From: Pontibacter kalidii
GTDB taxonomy: Bacteria > Bacteroidota > Bacteroidia > Cytophagales > Hymenobacteraceae
DNA: 64,000 nucleotides
Reading direction: 5' to 3'
Assembly: GCF_026278245.1 (NCBI RefSeq)
Contig: NZ_CP111079.1
Span: 3,164,501-3,228,500, forward strand
Shown here: piece after piece, positions 37,044 through 45,724 of the stretch
Layout: every line of letters starts with the position of its first letter
Position numbering within the stretch: the stretch's first letter is position 1
Notes under the pieces: generated by a model
What the model was told of the DNA's origin: nothing
What the model saw: the letters and a program-made list of their open reading frames with translations, nothing else
Databases searched by the model: none
Program-made: the position numbers and the translations under genes

Positions 37044-37997
37044 ATGAAATCAATAAGAGTATTTGCACCGGCCACTGTAGCCAATGTAAGCTGTGGTTAT
37101 GATGTATTGGGCCTTGCCGTGCATGCGCCCGGTGATGAAGTGATCATGCACCTCAACGACAGCAGCCAAGTGACGCTGGATGTGCTGGAGGGTGACGAAG
37201 GCCGGCTGCCCCGCGATCCGGAGAAGAATACGGTAAGCGCCGTGGTGATCAACTATCTCCGGCACTTAGGTATAGCGCAGGGAGTAAGTATAGAGCTGTA
37301 CAAGAAGATGCCCTTTGGCAGCGGCCTCGGCTCCAGCTCTGCCAGTGCCGTCGCTGGCCTGGTGGCGATCAATGAATTAATGGGCCAGCCCCTGACAAGG
37401 GAACAGCTGCTGCCTTTTGCGATGGAGGGGGAGCGGCTGGCCTGTGGCAATGCGCATGCCGACAACGTAGCACCTGCCCTGCTGGGCGGCCTGGTGCTGG
37501 TACGCAGCTACAGCCCGCTGGATGTGGTACGGCTTCCGGTACCACCGGGACTGGCTTGCGCGCTGGTATACCCGCATGTGGAAATCCCGACACGGGAAGC
37601 GCGGCAGATCCTGAAGACGCAGATTCCCCTTCGGGATGCCGTGACGCAATGGGGTAACGTAGCAGGACTGGTAGCGGGCTTCTGCACCAACGACCTGAGC
37701 CTGATCAGTCGGAGCATGCAGGACGTGGTAATAGAGCCGATGCGCGCCATGCTCATCCCTTGCTTCCGGGAGCTGCGCCAGCTCGCACTGGAGCAACAGG
37801 CGCTCGGCTTCGGCATTTCCGGCTCGGGCCCCTCCGTTTTCGCCCTGTGCAGCAGCCTGTCCATTGCCCGCCATGTAACGGCCGCCCTCGAGGCAAAGCT
37901 CACCGATGCAGGGATCGGCAGCACGGTGTATGTCTCTGAGATCAACCTGCAGGGGCCAGTAATAGAAAATTTGCAACCCGTTTTAGCCAAAGAATAA
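37044..37997 (+). CDS. thrB: Homoserine kinase
   Basis: A 317-residue GHMP kinase with the ATP loop PFGSGLGSSSASAVAGLVAI (about residues 90-109), the N-terminal RVFAPATVANVSCGYDVLGL and a C-terminal FGISGSGPSVFALC (motif 3). It phosphorylates homoserine at the O position with ATP. It begins 18 bp after thrA, and its stop overlaps the thrC start in a TAATG junction. Confidence 0.96.
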   Translation: MKSIRVFAPATVANVSCGYDVLGLAVHAPGDEVIMHLNDSSQVTLDVLEGDEGRLPRDPEKNTVSAVVINYLRHLGIAQGVSIELYKKMPFGSGLGSSSASAVAGLVAINELMGQPLTREQLLPFAMEGERLACGNAHADNVAPALLGGLVLVRSYSPLDVVRLPVPPGLACALVYPHVEIPTREARQILKTQIPLRDAVTQWGNVAGLVAGFCTNDLSLISRSMQDVVIEPMRAMLIPCFRELRQLALEQQALGFGISGSGPSVFALCSSLSIARHVTAALEAKLTDAGIGSTVYVSEINLQGPVIENLQPVLAKE

Positions 37998-39298
37998 TGC
38001 ACTATATCAGCACCAATAAACAGGCCGCACCCGCACTCCTGCAGCATGCGGTATTAAAAGGGTTAGCCGAGGATGGAGGCCTTTATATGCCTGCATCTAT
38101 ACCTGCGCTCCCGGCATCTTTTTTTGAACAACTACATCAACTATCCCTACAGGAAATAGCCTTCACGGTAGCCTCTGCTTTTCTGCACGAAGATGTTCCT
38201 TCGCATGTCCTCAGGCCTTTGGTAGAGGAAGTCCTAAACTTTGATATCCCGCTGGTGGAAGTGGAAAAGGATATCTATAGCCTGGAGCTGTTCCATGGCC
38301 CGACCATGGCGTTCAAGGATGTGGGAGCACGGTTCATGTCGCGCCTGATGGCCTACTTCACCCAAGACAAAAGCGATAACTTGAAGGTGATCGTGGCCAC
38401 CTCCGGCGATACGGGCAGCGCGGTAGCCGCCGGCTTCCACCAGGTACCGGGTATTCAGGTATACATCCTCTTTCCGAAGGGAAAGGTAAGTCCGCTGCAG
38501 CAGAAGCAGCTTACTACCTGGGGCGATAACATCACGGCCATGGAGGTAGAGGGCACTTTTGACGATTGCCAACGACTGGCCAAACAGGCACTGGCTGACA
38601 ACGAATTAAATAGGGAGCACCTGCTCACCTCCGCCAACAGCATCAACATTGCCCGGCTCATCCCGCAGTCGTTCTACTACTTTTATGCTTTTGGTCAGCT
38701 GCAGCAGCAGGGTAAGCCTGTTGTGTTCAGCGTACCCAGTGGTAACTTCGGAAATCTGACGGGTGGCCTGCTGGCTGCCGCCATGGGTTTGCCGGTGCAC
38801 CGCTTTATTGCCGCCACTAACGCCAATGATGTCGTGCCGAAGTATCTCGAAACAGGTATATACTCCCCCCGATCATCGGTGCAGACCATCAGCAATGCCA
38901 TGGATGTGGGCAGCCCCAGCAATTTCGCCCGTATGAAAGCCTTGTATAACGGAGAGCAGGAGCAATTTCGCCAGCACATCACCGGCTATACCTTTACTGA
39001 CGAGGAGACCCGAAAAGCCATTCGTGAGGTATACCTGCAGTACGGCTATTTACTCGACCCGCACGGAGCAGTAGCCTACAGCGGAGCTAAACGATTTCTG
39101 TCCGAATCCTCAACGCCAGCTATAGGCGTCTTTCTGGAAACGGCACATCCAGCCAAATTCAAAGAAGTGATGGAAGAAACGCTGGGAGAAGCCATTGCCA
39201 TACCTGCCCGGCTGCAGGAATTTGCGGGAAAGCAGGAACATAACGTGCCGCTAAAAAACAGCTTTGATGAACTGAAGGCTATACTTTCGGAGGCATAA
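37997..39298 (+). CDS. thrC: Threonine synthase
   Basis: A 433-residue PLP enzyme with the cofactor Lys in HGPTMAFKDVGARFMSRLMA (about residues 96-115), the phosphate-binding ATSGDTGSAVAAGF (about 132-145) and PSGNFGNLTGGLLAAAMGLP. It converts O-phosphohomoserine to threonine and completes the operon's pathway. Length and order (thrA-thrB-thrC) are standard. Start ATG at 37997 shares its A with the thrB stop. Confidence 0.97.
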   Translation: MHYISTNKQAAPALLQHAVLKGLAEDGGLYMPASIPALPASFFEQLHQLSLQEIAFTVASAFLHEDVPSHVLRPLVEEVLNFDIPLVEVEKDIYSLELFHGPTMAFKDVGARFMSRLMAYFTQDKSDNLKVIVATSGDTGSAVAAGFHQVPGIQVYILFPKGKVSPLQQKQLTTWGDNITAMEVEGTFDDCQRLAKQALADNELNREHLLTSANSINIARLIPQSFYYFYAFGQLQQQGKPVVFSVPSGNFGNLTGGLLAAAMGLPVHRFIAATNANDVVPKYLETGIYSPRSSVQTISNAMDVGSPSNFARMKALYNGEQEQFRQHITGYTFTDEETRKAIREVYLQYGYLLDPHGAVAYSGAKRFLSESSTPAIGVFLETAHPAKFKEVMEETLGEAIAIPARLQEFAGKQEHNVPLKNSFDELKAILSEA

Positions 39299-39470
39299 TA
39301 GAGAAGAAAATACGGTCATCCGCAGTCAAGACGCACAACCACTGTACACCTTGCCTTTCAGTCAGCTATACTTTAATTCGGTGAGTCAATAGAGGCGCTT
39401 GAGGAACTCACCGGACAACTCACCTACTCTTCAGGAAAAAGGGTGAATTTTAGGAGCCCCGTAGAAACAA

Positions 39471-39502
39471 AAAAGCCTGCAACTGAAGAGTTGCAGGCTT
39501 TT
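39471..39502. terminator. Bidirectional terminator downstream of thrC
   Basis: Arms 39471-39484 and 39489-39502 form a perfect 14-bp stem (AAAAGCCTGCAACT and its complement) with a GAAG loop, with A-runs before and T-runs after. It lies 170 bp after thrC and is the likely end of the thr transcript. Confidence 0.85.
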
Positions 39503-40122
39503 ACCTGATTTTGGTATTCCTACCAGCAGAGAGTGAGGGATTTTGCACACCTCATCTACCAGCTGGAAATCAATGCTTTACAAGCCTGAACAAAGAGCTA
39601 CTCACCGAATCGCTCACCGCCTGATTTACTGCGGATTAACTGCAAATGCTATGAATTAAAAATACTGAAAGATTTCCAATTTATCAACTTCACCCGCAGC
39701 CATAGATTATATATTGAGAGTAACACCTAATGAACTTAGCTTCAGTCCAATGACCTCCCTTTGAAAAAGGGGAGCTCTGTAAAGTAGAGGAAACGGGCAA
39801 ATTGCCGTACTAAAACAAAACGAATTGCCATGAGGAAATCAAAATTTAACCGAGGCTAGAGATCTTCTTCTACTTTAAGCAGTCATAGAAAGGCGATTCA
39901 GTCGCGGAGACGTGTTGCAAAATGGGTATGTTCGAGGCTGTGAGTAGCATATACAAAAAAATGAAAACAACTTTTTGTATGCTATTGCATACCTATATTA
40001 TAATATATACATTTGAATTACCTATAACGCAACAAAAATCCTATAAAACAAACTAAATGACTTCAAAGCAGGACTCACACGCACAGGAAGCTTAAACTGC
40101 ACCTACCTTTAATTATAATATC

Positions 40123-40218
40123 ACTTCTAAGAAGTATTCAAGTCTTCTATTAGGCATTTAAAACTGTGCCCTATATATTTTATAAGTCCTTTAGAAATTC
40201 AACTATGACCTTCTAAAG
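40123..40218. promoter_or_regulatory. Two dyads upstream of the Ter operon (candidate operators)
   Basis: A palindrome ACTTCTAAGAAGT spans 40123-40135, and an inverted repeat CTTTAGAA/TTCTAAAG spans 40189-40196 and 40211-40218 with a 14-nt spacer, ending 28 bp before the first ATG of the operon. Both are plausible binding sites for a regulator in an AT-rich promoter region. No cognate regulator is visible nearby. Confidence 0.35.
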
Positions 40219-40246
40219 AATAATAATTAATAATTAAATCAATACA

Positions 40247-40822
40247 ATGGCAATTAACTTACAAAAGGGACAAAGGATAGATATTGGACTATCTAGAATA
40301 AGTGTAGGTCTTGGCTGGGATCCAAATGAAGGTACAGGTCATGATTTTGATCTAGATGCATCAGCATTCATGATAGACGCAAACCGTCTTATACCTGCTG
40401 AAGATTTCTTCATTTTCTATGGTAATACCGACTCACCTGATCACGCTCTCCATCATACAGGAGATGACCCTACAGGAGGCAACAGTGAAGACGGGGACGA
40501 CGAAACTATTGAAATAGATCTATCAAAAGTAGATGCTAGAGTAGAAGAAATTCTTTTTGTAGTTACGATACATGACGCTGTTCAAAGGCGGCAAAACTTT
40601 GGACAAGTAAGAAGCTCTTATATAAGGATCGTTGACAACACAAGTAATCAAGAAATAGCTAAGTACGAGCTCGAGGAAGACTTTTCAGTTGAGACAGCTG
40701 TGGAGTTTGGAAGGCTTTACAAGAGAAACAACAAATGGAAGTTCGAAGCTTCAGGCATAGGTTATAAAGAGGACCTAGCTTACTTCCTTGGCAAATATTA
40801 TAAGGGTCAGATTATTAAATAA
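40247..40822 (+). CDS. TerD family stress protein, copy 1
   Basis: A 191-residue protein opening MAINLQKGQRIDIG, with the TerD calcium-binding pattern: GLGWDPN (about residues 23-29), DFDLDASAFMID (about 35-46) and the acidic loop DGDDETIEIDLSKVD (about 85-99). Also DNTSNQEIAKYELEEDFSVE and the C-terminal RNNKWKFEASGIGY. TerD-family proteins bind Ca2+ and are found at the membrane or cytoplasm in tellurite, phage and stress-resistance systems. First gene of a 13-gene plus-strand operon. Codon use is much more AT-rich than in the genes before 39.3 kb. Confidence 0.93.
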   Translation: MAINLQKGQRIDIGLSRISVGLGWDPNEGTGHDFDLDASAFMIDANRLIPAEDFFIFYGNTDSPDHALHHTGDDPTGGNSEDGDDETIEIDLSKVDARVEEILFVVTIHDAVQRRQNFGQVRSSYIRIVDNTSNQEIAKYELEEDFSVETAVEFGRLYKRNNKWKFEASGIGYKEDLAYFLGKYYKGQIIK

Positions 40823-40839
40823 AACAAACTTAATGTGAT

Positions 40840-41508
40840 ATGGCAATTAGTTTAGTAAAAGGACAAACAATTGATTTAAGAAAAAGTGACAGGGGTGAAA
40901 CCTTTGACCTTTCTACAGTAACCATGGGGTTAGGTTGGGACGTCCGAAAAAAAGGGGGCTTCCTCGGGAAACTCTTTGGGGGAAACGAGCCGGAGTACGA
41001 TCTAGATGCTGTTGCTTTCCTGTTAGATGAAAATGGTAAAGTTGCTGACCTGGGGCAAACAGTACAAAGACCCGATGGCAGAAGAGTTGGCTTATATGGT
41101 GGAGACGTAATCTTCTTCAATTCCATGCGGCATCCATCTGGAAACATATGGTTAACTGGTGATAATAGAACCGGTGCTGGAGATGGAGATGACGAGCAGA
41201 TTATCGTAAAATTAGAATCACTAGATGAAAAATATCAGAAGATACTATTCTTAGTGACAATATACCAGGGACGCCATAACGGGCAGCATTTTGGAATGAT
41301 TGATAATGCATTCATTAGAGCTGTTGATGCAAGAGGTAGAGAAATTGCAAAATTTAGTTTATCTGGAGAAGTTGCTTTCAACAATATGTGCTCACTTGTT
41401 TTCGCCGAAGCTTATCGTAAGGATGGTGGCTGGAAGTTTAGAGCTTTAGGAACCCCTCAAGCCACAGACAATTTCGTTGACATTCTAAAGGCATACGTCT
41501 ACCAATAA
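40840..41508 (+). CDS. TerD family protein with inserted loop, copy 2 (TerZ/TerX-like)
   Basis: A 222-residue TerD-family member. It has MAISLVKGQTIDLRKSDRGE, GLGWDVRKKGG with a Gly/Lys-rich insert (GGFLGKLFGGNEPEYDLDAV), and acidic calcium-site segments (YDLDAVAFLLDENGK and GDGDDEQIIVKLESLDE). The insert and RPDGRRVGLYGGDVIFFN distinguish it from copies 1 and 3. It starts 17 bp after copy 1. It is probably a subunit or partner of the same Ter complex. Confidence 0.9.
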   Translation: MAISLVKGQTIDLRKSDRGETFDLSTVTMGLGWDVRKKGGFLGKLFGGNEPEYDLDAVAFLLDENGKVADLGQTVQRPDGRRVGLYGGDVIFFNSMRHPSGNIWLTGDNRTGAGDGDDEQIIVKLESLDEKYQKILFLVTIYQGRHNGQHFGMIDNAFIRAVDARGREIAKFSLSGEVAFNNMCSLVFAEAYRKDGGWKFRALGTPQATDNFVDILKAYVYQ

Positions 41509-41510
41509 TT

Positions 41511-42203
41511 GTGAGGCAAAAAGGTATAAAGCATATCTCTTTTGATCTCTGGTTGACGCTAATCAGATCTAATAAGGATTTTAAGCCCCTTAGGGCAGAG
41601 TTGTTAGCTACACACTTTTCAGTGAAAGTACCCAGAACAACTGTTGTTTCAGTAGTAGCTGACTATGATAGACTGTTTAATTCAATTAATGAAACGTTAG
41701 GTAAAAACCTAGATACTTTCGAAATAATCCTGATTATACTGCACAATTTAGGTGTTGACACTAAAACGGTTTCCATTGAAAGTCTTGAACGCTTTTACTC
41801 TGAAATGGAGGTGCTTTTCTTAAAGTACCATCCTGTTCTCATTGACCCAAACACAATAAGAATATTAGCCTACTTAAAAGAGGAGGGCCTTTCTCTCAAC
41901 ATCCTCAGTAATACGGCATTTATCAAAGGAAGAACAGTCAACAAAATTTTGCAGAAACTGAGCATTGCTGACTACTTCGACTTCTGCATTTATTCGGATG
42001 AAATAGGCTTTTCTAAACCATCTAATGAAGCATATAATACTCTTTTAACAAGTATTCAAGCTATTCAACCGGTAAGTAGAAATCAAGTTTTACATATTGG
42101 CGACAATGTAACAGCGGACTATGAAGGAGCAAAGAAATTTGGATTTCATGCCCAGTTGATTACTGTGAATGGAAAAACACTTAGTAACTTATTTCTAGAC
42201 TAA
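41511..42203 (+). CDS. HAD superfamily protein (haloacid-dehalogenase-like), Ter-associated
   Basis: A 230-residue protein with a GTG start at 41511, 2 bp after the previous stop; no ATG allows a complete motif I. Motif I is FDLWLTL (about residues 11-17), keeping the nucleophile Asp but with Trp where phosphatases have the second Asp, as in FDxYGT dehalogenase-like members. Motif II is LNILSNT (about 134), the Lys is in GFSKPSNEAYN (about 165), and motif IV is HIGDNVTADYEGAKKFGFHA (about 194). Ter operons in other bacteria are known to carry HAD enzymes with phosphoribosyltransferases in a predicted nucleoside-like metabolite pathway. That is the most likely context here. Confidence 0.82.
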   Translation: MRQKGIKHISFDLWLTLIRSNKDFKPLRAELLATHFSVKVPRTTVVSVVADYDRLFNSINETLGKNLDTFEIILIILHNLGVDTKTVSIESLERFYSEMEVLFLKYHPVLIDPNTIRILAYLKEEGLSLNILSNTAFIKGRTVNKILQKLSIADYFDFCIYSDEIGFSKPSNEAYNTLLTSIQAIQPVSRNQVLHIGDNVTADYEGAKKFGFHAQLITVNGKTLSNLFLD

Positions 42204-42204
42204 A

Positions 42205-43026
42205 ATGATCACAACCTTTTCGCAGCATCAAATAACCTGTGCAGAAAATGTTCCTTTCCAGCCAGAACACTATAGTAAATTTAAATTTGGAGATGGCTCC
42301 TATGCTGCAGCCTTTGGGAGAGAACTAGCCGACGGGTTTATAGCAAATCATAAAGATTTATTATTAGGTAATAAAGAGATAGTAATTATCTCTAGTCCCT
42401 ATAATTCAATCCCTACAGCCTCTTACGCGATGACAAGCTTTTTCAAAGAAAGGCTTAACCTGTATTTGTTTGAAAAAAACAAAAGTTCATTGCTAGAGTC
42501 AAAGATTCACAGGTACAAGACATACAGTGCTGATTACGGCAATCTAAACTACGAGGACAGAGTTAACCTTATTACAACAGACGCTTATCACATCGACAAG
42601 AGCTTTCTAACAAATCGGGTTGTTCTGTTATTGGACGACATCAAGATAACCGGTAGCCATGAATATGTGATAAAGAAACTGATAACTTCTCACGATATAC
42701 ATGCGGAGTTTATCTTTATCTACTACGCCGAGTTAGCCAATCCTTCGATTGAACCAAACTTTGAAAACTACCTCAATTATGCTTTTGTGAAAGGCTTGAA
42801 TGACCTTGTTCAGGTTGTGAATACTGAAGTTTTTACCCTTAACACAAGGATCATCAAATTCATTTTGCATAGTGATATCAATTCACTGCAGACATTCCTG
42901 CCTCAGGTTAGGCGTGATGTACTCGAAGCGATAGTAAAACATGCAATAAGCAATAATTACCATTTAATGGAGGAGTACACTAAAAACTTACATCTAGTAA
43001 TCGCTTACTTAAATAACAAAAATTAG
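42205..43026 (+). CDS. Phosphoribosyltransferase-like protein, Ter-associated
   Basis: A 273-residue protein with a type I PRTase signature, VVLLLDDIKITGSHEYVI (about residues 139-156), in which DDIKITGS matches the PRPP-binding DDxxxTGxT pattern. Upstream SSPYNSIPTASYAMTSFF (about 63-80) could be the PPi loop. It starts 1 bp after the HAD stop, so the pair should be translated together. In Ter loci of other phyla, PRTase and HAD genes form a biosynthetic module proposed to make a nucleoside-like compound. The actual base or acceptor is unknown. Confidence 0.72.
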   Translation: MITTFSQHQITCAENVPFQPEHYSKFKFGDGSYAAAFGRELADGFIANHKDLLLGNKEIVIISSPYNSIPTASYAMTSFFKERLNLYLFEKNKSSLLESKIHRYKTYSADYGNLNYEDRVNLITTDAYHIDKSFLTNRVVLLLDDIKITGSHEYVIKKLITSHDIHAEFIFIYYAELANPSIEPNFENYLNYAFVKGLNDLVQVVNTEVFTLNTRIIKFILHSDINSLQTFLPQVRRDVLEAIVKHAISNNYHLMEEYTKNLHLVIAYLNNKN

Positions 43027-43058
43027 CATCTAACCTTTTATCAATATTCAAAAGCAAT

Positions 43059-43613
43059 ATGGCTATAAATCTACAGAAGGGGCAACGAGAAACTATTGAC
43101 GCTCCAAAATTCACTATTGGTCTTGGATGGGACACCAATAATTCATCCACAGGAACAGACTTTGACTTGGATGCTTCCTTGTTCATTCTGGATGAAAACA
43201 AAAAGCTGTTATCTGATCAACACTTTGTGTTCTATAACAACTTGAAGTCACCTGATGGAGCAGTAGAACACACAGGCGACAACCTTACTGGTGATGGCGA
43301 TGGCGATGATGAGCAAGTCTTGGTAGATTTATCTAGAATTGATTCAAAAGTTGCTGAAATATGCGTTGTCGTGACAATACATGATGCAGAGAACAGACGG
43401 CAGAACTTTGGGCAGGTAAGAAACTCCTTTGTAAGAGTTTTTGATGGCAATACAAACCAGGATATTCTGAAGTATGAACTAGAGGAAGACTTTTCAATTG
43501 AAACTGCTGTTGAGTTCGGAAGAATTTATAAGCGCGATGACAAGTGGAAATTTGAAGCGGTTGGTGTAGGCATGAAGGGTGGCTTGCAGGACTACTTAAA
43601 CAGGTATCAATAA
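43059..43613 (+). CDS. TerD family stress protein, copy 3
   Basis: A 184-residue protein very similar in layout to copy 1: MAINLQKGQRETIDAPKFTI, GLGWDTNNS, DFDLDASLFILDENKK and GDGDGDDEQVLVDLSRID, with the ending KRDDKWKFEAVGVGMKGGLQ. All acidic calcium ligands of the family appear. It is the closest match in the window to classical TerD/TerE. It lies 32 bp after the PRTase gene and 10 bp before copy 4. Confidence 0.94.
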   Translation: MAINLQKGQRETIDAPKFTIGLGWDTNNSSTGTDFDLDASLFILDENKKLLSDQHFVFYNNLKSPDGAVEHTGDNLTGDGDGDDEQVLVDLSRIDSKVAEICVVVTIHDAENRRQNFGQVRNSFVRVFDGNTNQDILKYELEEDFSIETAVEFGRIYKRDDKWKFEAVGVGMKGGLQDYLNRYQ

Positions 43614-43623
43614 TCAGAGAGAT

Positions 43624-44235
43624 ATGTCGATAAATCTACAAAAAGGGCAGCGTATAAGCCTTGAGAAAAGCAATGGAAGCAAACTCCAAAATGTTTGTGT
43701 AGGCATCAACTGGGGGGCAATTGAGAAAAAGAGCTTCTTTGGTGGCACTTCAAAAGAAGCTGTGGACTTGGATGCAAGTTGTGCATTATTTGATGAATCA
43801 AAGTTTCACCTTGATACGGTTTACTTCGGCAATTTAAGATCCAGTGATAGAGCAATTGCCCATAGCGGAGATGACCTAACTGGTGATATGGACGGTGATG
43901 ATGGTCTCGATAACGAAGTTATCACATTAGACTTTTCAAAACTGAACCCAGCCGTTTCTTATGTTGCATTTGTACTAAACAGCTTCAGAGGCCATGATTT
44001 TGGCACCATCCCCTTTGCCTCTATCAGAATTTATGAAGGCACTCCAACTAGGGTGAATGAGGTGTTTGCAAAATTTGATATTGCAAACGGTTCTGGCTTT
44101 TCTGGTCATGTATCCATGGTTATGGGGGTCTTCTACAAGAGAAATGGCGAATGGAAATTTAATGCTATTGGGGAGCCAACTAAAGACAGAAAGCTTCAAG
44201 AGACAATAGTAACCGTAACACAAAAATATTTATAA
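43624..44235 (+). CDS. TerD family protein, copy 4 (TerX/TerZ-like)
   Basis: A 203-residue member with MSINLQKGQRISLEKSNGSK, GINWGAIEKKSFFGGTSKEA, DLDASCALFDESKFHLDTVY and GDMDGDDGLDNEVITLDFSK. The GINWG start and the longer acidic loop put it with TerX/TerZ-like proteins. It starts 10 bp after copy 3 and ends 1 bp before the first vWA gene, so it links the TerD and TerY modules. Confidence 0.92.
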   Translation: MSINLQKGQRISLEKSNGSKLQNVCVGINWGAIEKKSFFGGTSKEAVDLDASCALFDESKFHLDTVYFGNLRSSDRAIAHSGDDLTGDMDGDDGLDNEVITLDFSKLNPAVSYVAFVLNSFRGHDFGTIPFASIRIYEGTPTRVNEVFAKFDIANGSGFSGHVSMVMGVFYKRNGEWKFNAIGEPTKDRKLQETIVTVTQKYL

Positions 44236-44236
44236 A

Positions 44237-44875
44237 ATGAGAAGACTACCCGTTTACCTGCTATTGGATACTTCAGGCTCAATGAGCGGAGAACCAATTG
44301 AAGCAGTTAAAAATGGCGTTCAGATAATGATCAGTTCATTACGTCAAAACCCTCAGGCAATTGAAACCGCTTTCATTAGTGTGATTACTTTTGATAGCTC
44401 AGCTAAACAAATTGTTCCATTAACTGACTTGGCATCCTTTCAAATGGTAGACATCAGGGCAACGGGGACGACTGCCCTTGGTGATGCGTTAAGGCTGGTA
44501 AGCAGTAAGATTGACACGGAAGTAGCTAAAACCACAACCGAGCAAAAAGGAGACTGGAAGCCACTAGTTTTTATTATGACAGATGGCATTCCTACCGATG
44601 ATTGGCAGGCTGGCCTAAATGAATTCAAAAAGAGGAAAGTTGCCTTCACTGTAGCATGTGCAGCGGGGAACGGCGCTGACACTAACATTTTGAAGCAAAT
44701 CACTGAAAATGTTGTAAGCCTTGATACGGCAGACAGCCAGAGCATTTCTAAGTTCTTTACATGGGTGACAGCCTCAATTGGTGTAAGTTCAACTAAGGTT
44801 GAAGACTCAGGTAAGGAAGTAGTAGGTTTAAACGAACTTCCTCCACCACCCGCAGAGTTAAACATCGTCATTTAA
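44237..44875 (+). CDS. vWA domain protein, TerY-like, copy 1
   Basis: A 212-residue single von Willebrand A domain with an intact MIDAS site: LLLDTSGSMSGEP (DxSxS, about residues 7-19), a Thr in RATGTTALGDAL (about 74-85) and FIMTDGIPTDDW (about 111-122). The C-terminus is LNELPPPPAELNIVI, a tail that also closes copy 2 in similar form. TerY proteins work with a PP2C phosphatase and a protein kinase (the TerY-P triad) in predicted stress signalling. Start ATG is 1 bp after the previous stop. Confidence 0.92.
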   Translation: MRRLPVYLLLDTSGSMSGEPIEAVKNGVQIMISSLRQNPQAIETAFISVITFDSSAKQIVPLTDLASFQMVDIRATGTTALGDALRLVSSKIDTEVAKTTTEQKGDWKPLVFIMTDGIPTDDWQAGLNEFKKRKVAFTVACAAGNGADTNILKQITENVVSLDTADSQSISKFFTWVTASIGVSSTKVEDSGKEVVGLNELPPPPAELNIVI

Positions 44876-44892
44876 TCAATTCAGATCTCTCA

Positions 44893-44964
44893 TAGCAAGT
44901 AGGCTTACCTTTTTAAAATCAGATTGAAGTGGTCTATATAGAAAAAGTAAAGGTCTACTTGCTA
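44893..44964. repeat. Inverted repeat between vWA copies 1 and 2
   Basis: TAGCAAGTAG (44893-44902) is exactly complementary to CTACTTGCTA (44955-44964), and pairing continues imperfectly inward. It sits in a 117-bp gap inside an otherwise tightly packed operon and may be an internal regulator site or an mRNA processing structure. Confidence 0.5.
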
Positions 44965-44992
44965 ATTTCTCATAGTAATCTTTAGAGGCATT

Positions 44993-45628
44993 ATGCGAAG
45001 GCTTCCAGTTTATTTTCTCCTTGACACCTCAGGCTCTATGTATGGTGAGCCCATTCAGGCGTTAAACAATGCTTTGAGTGGAATGGTCAATACCCTTAGA
45101 ACAGATCCACAAGCCTTGGATTCGTTGTGGCTTAGCTTAATAACCTTTGATAGAGAAGTCAAAGAAGTAGTGCCATTGACTGAGCTTGTCAGCTTCCAAC
45201 TACCTGAAATAACATGTCCTCAAAGCGGCCCAACACACACAGGCCAAGCGCTTGAACTGCTCTTCCAGAAAGTAACTTCAGATATAAGAAGAGGCACAGC
45301 CACTCAGAAAGGTGACTGGCGCCCACTGTTGTTTATTTTCACGGATGGAAAACCCTCTGATGTGCAACGGTACAGGGAGATGATTCCGAAGGTGAAATCC
45401 TTGAATTTTGGAGCGATTGTAGGTTGTGCGGCAGGGCATCTGGCTGATGACAGTATGCTCAAAGAATTGACTGATACGGTGGTACACTTAGACACAGCAG
45501 ACAGTTCTACGCTAAAACAGTTCTTTAAATGGGTTTCAGACACCATTGAACAAGGAAATAAAAGTATGGGAACAGTTGAGAACGTAGCTTTGCCGGCTCC
45601 ACCGTCAGAAGTTCACCTAGTTATATGA
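44993..45628 (+). CDS. vWA domain protein, TerY-like, copy 2
   Basis: A 211-residue vWA protein with MIDAS motif FLLDTSGSMYGEP (about residues 8-20), GPTHTGQALELLF (about 78-90) and FIFTDGKPSDVQ (about 112-123). It ends ALPAPPSEVHLVI, echoing copy 1. The two copies are similar over their full length, so they are probably a duplication. It probably binds a partner through the metal site, as other TerY proteins are proposed to do. Confidence 0.92.
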   Translation: MRRLPVYFLLDTSGSMYGEPIQALNNALSGMVNTLRTDPQALDSLWLSLITFDREVKEVVPLTELVSFQLPEITCPQSGPTHTGQALELLFQKVTSDIRRGTATQKGDWRPLLFIFTDGKPSDVQRYREMIPKVKSLNFGAIVGCAAGHLADDSMLKELTDTVVHLDTADSSTLKQFFKWVSDTIEQGNKSMGTVENVALPAPPSEVHLVI

Positions 45629-45724
45629 TCACATCAGGAAAAATGAAGCAGCAGTACATCCAAACCTTGCAGTACTACCCTTTTAACATTCTTCTCAAAC
45701 AAAAAATAAACACTGGTGATACTG

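Larger units (their letters stand above)
39299..40246. other. Long non-coding junction between the thr operon and the AT-rich Ter island
   Basis: These 948 bp hold no supported gene. They contain a strong terminator (39471-39502), two pairs of CTCACC direct repeats (39407-39424 and 39601-39618), and a 9-codon frame at 39830-39859 that resembles the start of IS3-family orfA (MRKSKFN). An imperfect A-rich hairpin lies at about 39946-39983, and two dyads sit just before the first terD-like gene. Base composition drops sharply in GC across the region, so it looks like an old insertion boundary. Confidence 0.5.

Noticed and set aside
39830..39859. MRKSKFNRG* as a real IS3 orfA fragment
   Set aside because: Nine codons are too few to claim a gene. 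Kept only as a hint in the island-boundary finding.
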